Assembly (NCBI GenBank): GCA_040220135.1
Contig: JAVJTT010000013.1
Span: 248,001 to 312,000, forward strand
Length of the DNA: 64,000 nucleotides
Direction of reading: 5' to 3'
From: CAJXMH01 sp040220135
GTDB lineage: Bacteria > Bacteroidota > Bacteroidia > Flavobacteriales_E > Vicingaceae
Part shown: positions 23,772 to 31,708 of the stretch, piece after piece
Layout of the letters: every line of letters begins with the position of its first letter
How positions within the stretch are numbered: position 1 is the first letter of the stretch
Notes under the pieces: model-generated
The model's database searches: none
What the model was told of the DNA's origin: nothing
What the model saw: only the letters and a program-made list of their open reading frames with translations
Made by a program: the position numbers and the translations under genes

Positions 23772-24560
23772 TTACTTTATTCTGAAATTTAGATCACTTT
23801 TTCCAAACTTTAATAGGTAAACATCAACTCCCAACTTTGAAACTTTATTCTTTATATAGTTAACTAAACCTTTGTTTAAGTCGTTTTCTGATAGAATAAT
23901 TCCCGTTAAAGATTGAGTGATGTCCAAAAAGTCAGAAGTCTCTTTTTTAAATGATAGAATCCTAAATTCATTCTCTCCAAAATAATCGTAATGCTTGACA
24001 AAAAACTTTCGCTTAAACTTAGTTATATATCTAGTTTTATATTCTTTAAAAGTAAGCAGGTCATAGTCATTGCTAAGACTTTCATTTATTCTTCTTAAGC
24101 TACTATATTTTATATACTCTATATCATTTGATTCGTAATTTCCTTTTTCAAGTTCGGATTCAATTGCTTTTCTAGAAAATATCAAACATGCTCCTTTGTA
24201 GCCGTTAGCATATTGATCCCACATTCTTGGTTTTGAAAATCCATAGAACTCATATTCATTTGCCTTTGTTATGTCACTATTTTTACAGAAACAAATTTGC
24301 TTGCAATAACCTTCTAATTCTTCACATTCTTTCTTAATAAGATCAAGAGTCTTCTTGTTTTTTAAAAGTGAGTCAAGTGCATTTGTTTTGTCAGAGTAAG
24401 TATAGAATGTTTTAAGATTTTCAATAGGATCAAGTGAGTTGTCTCTATGACTAAACTTTAAACTAATATTTTTCAAGATCTTTATTAAAGAATCTGTTGA
24501 TGTATAGTGGAATACCTTGTCGGAAGACCTTAAATCTTTTGGAATTTTTGCGATGGTCAT
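23772..24560 (-). CDS. DUF2971 protein
   Basis: 262-residue soluble protein. The opening VFHYTSTDSLIKILKN and the central PRMWDQYANGYKGACLIFSRK are the typical signatures of DUF2971, a family often found in phage-defence and accessory islands with unknown biochemistry. FGENEFRILSFK near residue 205 is the third conserved block. The gene lies 7 bp downstream of the restriction-modification gene and 2 bp upstream of the PutAbiC-type gene. It is low in GC like its operon partners. It could act as an enzyme using a nucleotide; this is a guess from the ADP-ribosyl-like opening motif. Confidence 0.78.
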   Translation of the reverse strand: MTIAKIPKDLRSSDKVFHYTSTDSLIKILKNISLKFSHRDNSLDPIENLKTFYTYSDKTNALDSLLKNKKTLDLIKKECEELEGYCKQICFCKNSDITKANEYEFYGFSKPRMWDQYANGYKGACLIFSRKAIESELEKGNYESNDIEYIKYSSLRRINESLSNDYDLLTFKEYKTRYITKFKRKFFVKHYDYFGENEFRILSFKKETSDFLDITQSLTGIILSENDLNKGLVNYIKNKVSKLGVDVYLLKFGKSDLNFRIK

Positions 24561-24567
24561 GACTTAG

Positions 24568-27500
24568 TTATTTTGAGATACTTTCCTCAACAATCCTAAT
24601 CTCCTCCTCACTTAAACCATACAACTCATACACCAAGGCATCTATTTCAGCTTCTAAAGCAGTGGTGTCGGCTGCAGGGTCTTCTTTTTTGAGGGCGAGG
24701 ATTTGGTCGACAAGAGTTTCTATTTTATGTTCTTGATTTTCTGTAGGTACTATAACTGTCAGTAATTCTATTTTGTATTTGAGCCATCTATTTGTGCCCA
24801 TTCCTGAAGTAGTGGATATTGTCTCAAAATACCATTGGGCAGTGCTTGAATTCATAATTGCAAGGAGATATTTCAATTTTTCCCCAACCATCATAAATAC
24901 AGTATTATTCAAATAATGACAATTATCATCAAATGTAAATTTTGCTTTATTACTTAGTTCACCCCACACTATTTTGGGTTTTTCAAAATCTTCTAAATAA
25001 GTGCAATTTCTAAGGTTTGTCCAATGATCCCCTTGATCATATCGCTCTTTTATTTTTGGCAAAAACATTTCGAAATGCTTAAATATACTTGGATAGTCCT
25101 TTTCTATATTTACTCTATTTAACTCAGTTGATTTTAGTCCATTATGAGAGTTTATTAAATAGAAATTTTGAAATTTATAGCTATAGCTTTTCAAATCTCT
25201 TCCTCTCAAAACAGGTTTTATAAGATCCATATTTTTAGAGTCAAGCTGAAACAACTCTTCTTTCTTTTCTTTATCTATAATAAAAGCATTGTTGAATCCT
25301 GTTGTAATACCTCTATTAATTCTTACATCAAAATCTTTCAATTGCTTACCTCTTGTTTCAATTTTGGTTTTAAGAAATCCTTCTGTCTGATTACCAATGA
25401 ACCATTCCGAAGTATCTGGAACATTGAATTCAAAATGGTTTAAATTAAAATATTCAGAAAGTGAATCACCTAGAGTATAGTCATTCGAAAGGTTTACTAC
25501 CGGAAAAGTGTCAGTAAGTTTTCTTTTTTGTAAGGTAATAATGTTTGACTCTACGGTTGCTTCTTCAAATATTTGTACATCTTCAATATTTAAAAGGGAT
25601 ATAGGCTGAAGAACTTGCATAAAGTGGTCTTTCAACTGTTCTCCATAAATAGCTCTCAGCCAAGAGTTGGAAGTTATATAAGTTAAAAAACCATTGGCTT
25701 TAAGAATTCTACCTCCTATTTCGTAAAAAAGACAATAAATATCAGCTCCCTTTGTGTAAGTCTCGTATTCTGCGTTTGAAAAGAAATCCGCATGTTCTTT
25801 TAGTTTTGACATTGAGAAATACGGCGGATTCCCAATCACCACATCAAAGCCTAAAAAGTCACCTTCGTCATTCAGCACTTCAGGAAACTCAAAGCGCCAC
25901 TCAAAGGCGTTTTGGTAAATGGTGTTGTTCTTTATGTTATCAATTTTCTCTTTTAAGCTGTTTATTTTCTTTTCCAGCTTTTTGCGGGCCGTTTCTTGTT
26001 TCTTTTTGTCGCCTCGTTTAAGGTCTACATCTAACAGGCGAGGGGCAGTGTATTTTTGGTAGAGTTCCGCGCCCAAGCGGTCCAACTGTTTTTGCTCTTT
26101 GCTGTTTTGCCCAATTTCGGTTCTAAAGTCGCTTTTAATTTCTTCAATCAAAGCTTCCATTTCGCGCTTTTGTTCTTTGCTGCTAGCATTGCGGTAAGTA
26201 TCAACCGCAACCTTATAACTATCAATGCTGTATTTGCTTTCTTTCAGCACCTTGCGTAAATCGGCATCCAAATCAAAACGGCTAATCAAAGAGTTGCCAC
26301 ATTTTATGTTAATGTCAATGTTGGGTAGGGTTTCCAGCTCTCTAAGCTCCCCTCCTTTTGAAGGAGGGGTGTCCGTAGGACGGGGTGGTTGATTCTTTCC
26401 TCCTTTTGAAGGAGGGATGTCAGCCTGAGGCTGACGGGGTGGTTGTTTTCCAAAATAACTTTTTACTTGTTCTAGCAAGGCCTCAGGTCTGTCCCAAACC
26501 CACTTATTCTCAAATCGCAGTACCCTTATTCCAACGTTTTCTAGAAATAAATCCCTTTCACGATCATACTCAGCTTGTGTGGCTTCAAAATGGCCCTGTC
26601 CATCCAATTCAATTGCTAATCTTTCTTCCGGGCAATAAAAATCAAGTATGTAATTCGCAACGCTATGCTGTCTTCTAAATTTTCTTCCATCTAATTGCTT
26701 GCCTTTTAATAGCTTCCATAATTGAGCTTCTGCAGGGGTTAGATTATTTCTGAGTGTTTTTCTGAATGTTTTTAAATAAGGTAAATTATTTAAACCACCT
26801 CCCCCTTCGGGTACTCCTCCTTTTGAAGGAGGAGAGCTCTTGTAGTAGGCGCTTTTCAATAATTCAATCCACAAACGCAGGCGGCAAATCTTTACCGAAT
26901 TGGGGTTTAGGTCAACTCCAAATAAGCAGTTTTCAATAATGGTCTGCTTTTCATGAAAAAGCGTTTGCTGTATTTTTTGGCATTCTTTGTTAAAAGGGCG
27001 GTATTCAAACAGTTCTCCTTCTAGGTCAGTTACAATTAATTCATCATTTACTACACTTACTTCATAATCTGAAAGTGGGTCAAAGTCTTGATCGAACAAT
27101 ATTTTTAATTCACTTTTTACGGCAATTATTTCGTTTAAGGCCGATACTAAAAAGTGACCGGAGCCAACCGCCGGATCGCAAATTTTGAGACTATTGATCA
27201 GGGCATTAGCTTCTTTTCGAATTGCTTTTCGGTCTCCTTGCTTTACTAGTTCATTCAGATCTTCTTTTAACTCATTAAAGTCTTTACAGTTCCATTTATA
27301 CTGCTCCTTAAACTTTTGCAATACCGCTTTGCGAATAGTTTCGCGGCACATGTACATGGTAATGAAGCCGGGGGTAAAGAAAGAGCCGTCTTTGTAGCCG
27401 TTTATTTTTTCAAAGATCAAACCCAATACCGAAGCATTGATGAGGCTTTTGTTGTCCTCTTGAATTTCTTCAGCACCTTCGCTGCTAAAGTCGTAGGCAC

Positions 27501-28845
27501 TTAAAAACTCAAATAAATACTGCAAACTGTTTAGTTTGCCACTTCGTTTTTTACCATTGCTGTCTTTTAGCACGGTAGAAGCATAAATGGGAATTTCGTA
27601 ATCGTCTTCTAAATTGCTAATGTAAATGGCATTACGTTCAATTTCAGAGGGTTCAAACAAAGAAGAATTGAGGTAAGGTACTTGAGCAAATTTGTCTTTC
27701 ACCAAATCGCTTCTTTCGCTGTACTGCTTGGCCAATACTTGAAAGAACAGTTTCTCTAAAGCATCGCAATTGGCAATTTTATCAAAACTTAAAAAGTTAT
27801 AGCTTTCATCGCCTTGGTGGTAAGTTAATAATTGCGCCTCAAGTAACTTTAAAAACAAGATGCGGTTTATCCAAGTAATACTAAGTTCCAAGCCCACATT
27901 AAACAAACGCTCTTCTTGCTTATATCCATAAGCCTTGTAGTTTGGTAAGTGGCTGATAATGTCTTTGGTTTCCAGCTGAATGATGGCATTCTCTAAAAGA
28001 GAACCTTGATTTCTCTCACCACTTTTGTTTCGTTCAATTAGTTTTTTGCTGCCTTGCTTGGTTTCGGTTAAACCGATAATGTGCAGGAGTTCGCCATAGA
28101 ATTTTTTGTCTAAACTGTTGCTGTCGTTGGCAAAGGGCAACTTTAGCATATGCTCCGGCGAAAGCAATTTGTAAAGCTTGATTAGCTTGGCATCGTCCTT
28201 TGGATTGTCATTTCGCAGTGGTTTTTCGTATTGACGAATATCCACATAGGTGTAATGAAGCTCTGCTTCAGCTTTAGCTATGGCCGGTTCGGCTATTTCG
28301 CGGTAAAAGAAGTCGGTATTTTGTCCGCTCAGTCTGCCCGCTTCAAAATCTTCAAATTGCTTAACTAGTTTTTTATCTTGAACAAAGAGTTTTTCAAACT
28401 CATTGGCATCAAACACAAACCATTCGTAGAGGTTGGTGGCAATCAGGTTTTTTACGTCTACATTTTTTTCTAAGATTCGCTCGCGCAAAAAATAGAGAAG
28501 TAGCTCGTGAAAGGCTTTGGTGTTTAGCTTTTTTTGACTGGGCATGCCGCTTTTGTTGCTCGGCTTTTTGGCTTCAATAATAACCCCCACGCTGCTAGAG
28601 GCTTTATTGCCATTGTGGATCACCAAATCATTTCTGCCTTTGGTATTAATGAAATGTTGAGGATCGTAGTAGGTTTTCTTTAAAAAGTCGCGCACTAGGG
28701 TTTTGTGAAACTCTTCCGATTCATTGTCATTCGCACGATCTAATAATTGAATCAAGTTGATTTTAAACTCCTCAATCTGCGAGCGATTAGGTTTAACCTT
28801 TAGAAAAGCCTTGTTTAAGGCGGCGGCAATTTTTTGTACAGGCAT
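24568..28845 (-). CDS. Type IIG-like restriction-modification protein interrupted by a DUF559 cassette
   Basis: A 1425-residue single-chain enzyme. The N terminus has a nuclease-like motif, KGRNDLVIHN...VGVIIEAKKP (about residues 70-95, D-ExK type). The methylase core has SAM motif I, DPAVGSGHFLVSAL (about 555-570), and the adenine methylase motif IGNPPYF near residue 1008. The C-terminal ~350 residues, after NSSTAQWYF-type patterns, are the target-recognition part typical of Eco57I-like proteins. Between motif I and NPPY, residues about 670-832 are an inserted DUF559 domain with flanking PPSKGG repeats; the frame stays open. First gene of the operon. BREX PglX is a distant alternative, but no brx partners are present. 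Confidence 0.85.
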   Translation of the reverse strand: MPVQKIAAALNKAFLKVKPNRSQIEEFKINLIQLLDRANDNESEEFHKTLVRDFLKKTYYDPQHFINTKGRNDLVIHNGNKASSSVGVIIEAKKPSNKSGMPSQKKLNTKAFHELLLYFLRERILEKNVDVKNLIATNLYEWFVFDANEFEKLFVQDKKLVKQFEDFEAGRLSGQNTDFFYREIAEPAIAKAEAELHYTYVDIRQYEKPLRNDNPKDDAKLIKLYKLLSPEHMLKLPFANDSNSLDKKFYGELLHIIGLTETKQGSKKLIERNKSGERNQGSLLENAIIQLETKDIISHLPNYKAYGYKQEERLFNVGLELSITWINRILFLKLLEAQLLTYHQGDESYNFLSFDKIANCDALEKLFFQVLAKQYSERSDLVKDKFAQVPYLNSSLFEPSEIERNAIYISNLEDDYEIPIYASTVLKDSNGKKRSGKLNSLQYLFEFLSAYDFSSEGAEEIQEDNKSLINASVLGLIFEKINGYKDGSFFTPGFITMYMCRETIRKAVLQKFKEQYKWNCKDFNELKEDLNELVKQGDRKAIRKEANALINSLKICDPAVGSGHFLVSALNEIIAVKSELKILFDQDFDPLSDYEVSVVNDELIVTDLEGELFEYRPFNKECQKIQQTLFHEKQTIIENCLFGVDLNPNSVKICRLRLWIELLKSAYYKSSPPSKGGVPEGGGGLNNLPYLKTFRKTLRNNLTPAEAQLWKLLKGKQLDGRKFRRQHSVANYILDFYCPEERLAIELDGQGHFEATQAEYDRERDLFLENVGIRVLRFENKWVWDRPEALLEQVKSYFGKQPPRQPQADIPPSKGGKNQPPRPTDTPPSKGGELRELETLPNIDINIKCGNSLISRFDLDADLRKVLKESKYSIDSYKVAVDTYRNASSKEQKREMEALIEEIKSDFRTEIGQNSKEQKQLDRLGAELYQKYTAPRLLDVDLKRGDKKKQETARKKLEKKINSLKEKIDNIKNNTIYQNAFEWRFEFPEVLNDEGDFLGFDVVIGNPPYFSMSKLKEHADFFSNAEYETYTKGADIYCLFYEIGGRILKANGFLTYITSNSWLRAIYGEQLKDHFMQVLQPISLLNIEDVQIFEEATVESNIITLQKRKLTDTFPVVNLSNDYTLGDSLSEYFNLNHFEFNVPDTSEWFIGNQTEGFLKTKIETRGKQLKDFDVRINRGITTGFNNAFIIDKEKKEELFQLDSKNMDLIKPVLRGRDLKSYSYKFQNFYLINSHNGLKSTELNRVNIEKDYPSIFKHFEMFLPKIKERYDQGDHWTNLRNCTYLEDFEKPKIVWGELSNKAKFTFDDNCHYLNNTVFMMVGEKLKYLLAIMNSSTAQWYFETISTTSGMGTNRWLKYKIELLTVIVPTENQEHKIETLVDQILALKKEDPAADTTALEAEIDALVYELYGLSEEEIRIVEESISK
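26349..26446 (+). repeat. Two tandem palindromic repeat units, right side of the DUF559 cassette
   Basis: Each unit reads: a palindrome CCTCC-TTTTGAA-GGAGG (26351-26367 and 26399-26415), a second hairpin with variable stem (GTCC-GTA-GGAC at 26371-26381; GTCAGCC-TGA-GGCTGAC at 26419-26435), then GGGGTGGTT. Stem changes are compensated, so RNA or DNA hairpin shape is conserved rather than sequence. They are translated within the restriction-modification gene. Confidence 0.8.
26793..26834 (-). repeat. Inverted copy of the palindromic unit, left side of the DUF559 cassette
   Basis: CTCCTCC-TTTTGAA-GGAGGAG (26814-26834) is followed toward the cassette by a CCC-GAA-GGG hairpin and AACCACC (26793-26799), the reverse complement of GGTGGTT in the right-hand units. 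The two sides thus form terminal inverted repeats of about 40 bp. Confidence 0.75.
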
Positions 28846-28928
28846 CTAATATTGGTTTTCCAAGAAAAGGGCAAGTTACAAAAAGCGAAGCAACAAGAAG
28901 TGATTAAATTTCAACTACTTTGTGAGGT

Positions 28929-29402
28929 TTACTTCCTCACAAACACCAAAGAGTCATTGGGGCCGGCATCGTCATCATCGAAGAGGGTGAGTTGAGTAGC
29001 GGTGTAAGTTACAATGTCCCAATCGTCGTTTAGTTCTGCAAACAAAGGAGGTTGAGAAAATGTGATGTTAAAGTCCAGATCACTAAGATTATCATCATCG
29101 CTACCGCTATCTGTAATAATCCAGGTGCCATTGTAAGTCGTGTTTTGATTAGACGCACGCAAGCTGTTGCTATTTTGAAATACAAAAGTATAGTTGCTGT
29201 ACTTTGCGGTTTCATCTTGACCGGAGTCGATAAACTTACTGAGCTCCCAGTTCCCCTGTTGCATATTGCCTTCTATGTTTCCTTTAATTACAGCGCTTTG
29301 GTTGCTGCTGTTGGTGTCATCATCGTCGTCTTCGTCTTTTTCACATGAAATAAAAAGAGGGCTGAGGAAGAGCAGAAAAGCGGAAAGTTTAAAGTAATTC
29401 AT
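28929..29402 (-). CDS. Lipoprotein of unknown function
   Basis: 157 residues with a lipoprotein signal peptide (MNYFKLSAFLLFLSPLFISC, lipid Cys at residue 20), then an acidic linker EKDEDDDDD. The mature part is beta-rich: QQGNWELSKFIDSG, YTFVFQNSNSL, NGTWIITDSG, and a C-terminal TATQLTLFDDDD. This resembles the small lipocalin-like lipoproteins of Bacteroidota that carry a GxWxL-type strand at the start of the barrel, but the match is by shape only. It lies between the defence-type operon and the aminotransferase and ends 83 bp before the start of the restriction-modification gene. Confidence 0.75.
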   Translation of the reverse strand: MNYFKLSAFLLFLSPLFISCEKDEDDDDDTNSSNQSAVIKGNIEGNMQQGNWELSKFIDSGQDETAKYSNYTFVFQNSNSLRASNQNTTYNGTWIITDSGSDDDNLSDLDFNITFSQPPLFAELNDDWDIVTYTATQLTLFDDDDAGPNDSLVFVRK

Positions 29403-29443
29403 TTAGTAAGAAATTAGGGTCGGTTAAAATTAGAAAAGTAAAA

Positions 29444-30628
29444 TTAGAGTTTAGTCAACAAGTGTTGCAGACTTTCCGCCCCTTTTTTTATTTCATCCCT
29501 TGAAATATTTAAAGGAGGGGCCAGACGGAAAGCGTAGGGCGTAGACAAAAACCAAAAAAGCAAGATGCCTTTTTTCAAGCCTTCTAAAACCACTTCTTGC
29601 ACCGCTTTTTCGCTTTCAAGGTCAAGGGCGAGCATGAGCCCTTTGCGTCGGATGGCCTTCACTTTGGGGTGTTGCAATAAACTTTCGAGACAGGCTCCCT
29701 TTTCTTCCACATGCTCTAGCAGCCTTTCTTCTCTAATGGCTTGAAGTCCCGCCGCAGCGGCGGCACAAACCAAGGGGTGCCCACCAAAAGTGGTGATGTG
29801 ACCTAGCATGGGGTTAAGGCTAAATTGTTTCATCAGTTCGCCAGAAGTGGCCAAACAACCAATCGGCATTCCCGCACCCAAAGCTTTGCCGGCAGTTAGC
29901 ATGTCAGGAAGAATGTCAAAATGCTCAAAGGCCCACATTTTTCCGCTACGCCCCATACCACATTGAATTTCATCTAGAATTAACAGGGCGCCAACTTCTG
30001 TGCAGCGTTTTCTTAGTGCTTTTAAGTAATCGGTTTCCGGAACTCTCACTCCGGCATCTCCTTGAATCGTTTCTAAGATCACCGCTGCAGTTTTGCTCGT
30101 GATCTGTTCAAGTTGAGCAGTGGCATTTAGTTCTATAAAACGAACATCCGGCAAAAGCGGACGAAAGGGGGTTTTCTTTTTCTCATTATAGGAAACACTC
30201 AGCGAACCATGCGTACTGCCGTGGTAGGCGCCTTTAAAGGCAATGATCTCACTTCTTCCGGTGGCACGTTTGGCAAGTTTCAGAGCTGCTTCATTGGCTT
30301 CCGTACCAGAATTTACAAAGTAATACGACTGTAAGGCTGAGGGTAAAGTGTGATTGAGTTCTTCGGCCAGTCTATTTTGGGCATCTTGTTCAAACTCTCC
30401 GTAAACCATTACGTGCAGGTGCTTTTCCGCTTGTTGCTTAATGGCTTCAATAATTTTAGGGTGACCATGTCCAAGATTGCTCACTGCAATCCCTGAGATT
30501 AGATCTAAATAGGGTTTACCTTCCTTGTCGTAAATGTATGAACCTTGGGCCCGGTCAACTTTGATTCCAAAAGGGAAGGGGGTGGTTTGGGCTAAATGCT
30601 TTTTGAAAAAATCTGCAGACTGCTTCAC
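29444..30628 (-). CDS. Class III pyridoxal-phosphate aminotransferase (acetylornithine-aminotransferase-like)
   Basis: Transfers an amino group from an omega-amino acid using PLP. Core motifs: YLDLISGIAVSNLGHGHP, YFVNSGTEANEAALKLAK, AYHGSTHG, LILDEIQCGMGRSG with the PLP-binding Asp, and TAGKALGAGMPIG carrying the Schiff-base Lys. The start is taken as GTG at 30626-30628 (394 residues), because TACCTTTG ends 4 bases before it; an ATG 48 bp upstream would precede the promoter. Close to ArgD and ornithine aminotransferases, but no arginine genes are near, so the substrate is open. It shares no operon with its neighbours: the Spy-like gene upstream ends at a terminator. Confidence 0.88.
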   Translation of the reverse strand: MKQSADFFKKHLAQTTPFPFGIKVDRAQGSYIYDKEGKPYLDLISGIAVSNLGHGHPKIIEAIKQQAEKHLHVMVYGEFEQDAQNRLAEELNHTLPSALQSYYFVNSGTEANEAALKLAKRATGRSEIIAFKGAYHGSTHGSLSVSYNEKKKTPFRPLLPDVRFIELNATAQLEQITSKTAAVILETIQGDAGVRVPETDYLKALRKRCTEVGALLILDEIQCGMGRSGKMWAFEHFDILPDMLTAGKALGAGMPIGCLATSGELMKQFSLNPMLGHITTFGGHPLVCAAAAAGLQAIREERLLEHVEEKGACLESLLQHPKVKAIRRKGLMLALDLESEKAVQEVVLEGLKKGILLFWFLSTPYAFRLAPPLNISRDEIKKGAESLQHLLTKL

Positions 30629-30632
30629 CCTA

Positions 30633-30640
30633 CAAAGGTA
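30633..30640 (-). promoter_or_regulatory. -7 promoter element (TACCTTTG) at the aminotransferase GTG
   Basis: Minus-strand TACCTTTG with only 4 bases between its end and the GTG start codon. Identical spacing and sequence to the copA promoter, so a leaderless message is likely. Confidence 0.6.
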
Positions 30641-30662
30641 AGCTACAAGTTTTTGTGGAAAT

Positions 30663-30690
30663 AAAAAAGGAGGCAATTTTTGCCTCCTGC
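30663..30690 (-). terminator. Terminator after the sigma-factor operon
   Basis: AGGAGGCA (30668-30675) pairs perfectly with TGCCTCCT (30681-30688) around ATTTT. On the minus strand it is followed by six T, and it ends the Spy-like gene at 30704. Confidence 0.88.
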
Positions 30691-30703
30691 TTGTTCATCG
30701 AAT

Positions 30704-31240
30704 TTAATCGTGTTTTTTGCTTCTCATATGCTCCGCTTTCCGCCTTTCAATTAGCTCTTTTTCCATGTGGTGTCGGTGCTTATCATCTTTATACATGTGA
30801 AGGAGTTCACGTCTAAAATCATGTTCCGCTTTTTTGAACTGCAACACTTTTTTGGCTCCAATACTCGCCACCATTTTGTCGAGGTACTTCTTCTCCATTG
30901 CTAGTTTTTTCTCTTCCATTTTTATCCGACTTTCAAGCTTTTTAAGGGCTTCGACTTCACTCATGTTTTCCAAATGATCGGCGTCCTCTTGATTTGATTC
31001 TCTCATTTTTTTGTGCTCTTCATGAGCTTCAGACTTCAAGCTTGTTCGCTCTGCTTGATACTCTTCGTAAATAGATTGAAAGTCAGCTGCTTTCTTCTCA
31101 TCGAGCTCTAGCTCAACTAAAATGTAGGCTAACTTTAATTTCTCCATTTTTTCTCTCTTTTCTTCAGAGAGTCCTTGAGCTATGCTGCTTAAGCTGAAAA
31201 GGAGTATGAGGGCCAAGGGAAGGATTCTTTTACAATTCAT
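30704..31240 (-). CDS. Secreted Spy/CpxP-like helical protein
   Basis: From the ATG at 31240 the product has 178 residues with a signal peptide (MNCKRILPLALILLFSLSSIAQ). An upstream in-frame ATG at 31273 would overlap the preceding gene and break the signal. The mature chain is highly charged and helical: EKREKMEKLKLAYILVEL, then many Glu/Lys heptads and a His/Lys/Arg-rich end (KDDKHRHHMEKEL). It resembles the periplasmic LTXXQ-type sensors and chaperones Spy and CpxP. It follows an ECF sigma factor and a membrane protein, the usual context for such proteins, so a role in envelope-stress or metal sensing is likely. The His-rich tail may bind metal. Confidence 0.72.
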   Translation of the reverse strand: MNCKRILPLALILLFSLSSIAQGLSEEKREKMEKLKLAYILVELELDEKKAADFQSIYEEYQAERTSLKSEAHEEHKKMRESNQEDADHLENMSEVEALKKLESRIKMEEKKLAMEKKYLDKMVASIGAKKVLQFKKAEHDFRRELLHMYKDDKHRHHMEKELIERRKAEHMRSKKHD

Positions 31241-31256
31241 AATGTTGGTTTTAGGG

Positions 31257-31673
31257 TTATTCAAAATTTTCATAGACTTCTAAATCTGAGCTTTCTTCTT
31301 CGAGATAGGCTTTCAGCTCAGCATCATTGAAAAGCGTGGAAGCATTACTGTTATCTTGGTAGGCTAAATCTAGTAGTTCAGTGTTGGCACTCCATCGACT
31401 CTGATCCTCAACTAAAAATGCTTTTATCTCATCGTCAATCATATAATGACTTTGACTGCTGTTAAGCCAAATTGAAAAAGAGACTAAAGCTAAAACTACA
31501 AAAGTGGGAATGGACCACCTTAGCTGCAGTTTATGGCTTAGTTTGGTAAGCCAAGAAGTAGACTTCTCTTCCTCTCCAATTTCCAACTGCATGCGATAAG
31601 CAAAATCCTCAAAGTAATTTTCCGGTACTTGATAGGCTTCTTGCTTGCGGTATTTTTTAAATTCTTTGTCCAT
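31257..31673 (-). CDS. Single-pass membrane protein, probable anti-sigma factor
   Basis: 138 residues. A cytoplasmic N-terminal segment (about 1-50; KKYRKQEAYQVPENYFEDF) precedes one membrane helix (about 54-71, IPTFVVLALVSFSIWL). A periplasmic part with many Glu and Asp follows. Small proteins of this layout placed right after an ECF sigma gene are usually its anti-sigma factor, and the PENYFEDF motif is typical of this type in Bacteroidota. No zinc-binding HxxxCxxC is present, so it is not a ZAS-type anti-sigma. Gap to the sigma gene 35 bp, to the Spy-like gene 16 bp. Confidence 0.72.
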   Translation of the reverse strand: MDKEFKKYRKQEAYQVPENYFEDFAYRMQLEIGEEEKSTSWLTKLSHKLQLRWSIPTFVVLALVSFSIWLNSSQSHYMIDDEIKAFLVEDQSRWSANTELLDLAYQDNSNASTLFNDAELKAYLEEESSDLEVYENFE

Positions 31674-31708
31674 GCTACTCTATTTAGATACTGATGTAGG
31701 TAAAAGGT

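Larger units (their letters stand above)
26349..26834 (-). mobile_element. Candidate DUF559 nuclease cassette with inverted palindromic ends
   Basis: Inside the restriction-modification gene, on the same strand, is a complete DUF559 domain (about 26790-26450). TPAEAQLWKLLKGKQL, YILDFYCPEERLAIELDG and GHFE with FENKWV give the PD-(D/E)XK (Vsr-like) core, probably D-ExD. On the upstream side lies one palindromic unit (26793-26834) and on the other side two units in inverted orientation (26349-26390 and 26399-26446). The cassette is in frame and adds about 160 residues, read as proline/glycine-rich linkers. DUF559 genes next to such repeats are common in Bacteroidota (from memory), which supports mobility. 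Not proved by sequence alone. Confidence 0.65.

Noticed and set aside
26336..26840. AGAGCT at both borders of the DUF559 cassette as a target-site duplication
   Set aside because: The two copies are in different codon phases, so a simple duplication with precise insertion would not keep the gene in frame; the six-base match can be chance.
24568..28845. PglX of a BREX system
   Set aside because: None of the other BREX genes (brxA, brxB, brxC, pglZ, brxL) are nearby; the N-terminal nuclease motif and gene context favour type IIG.
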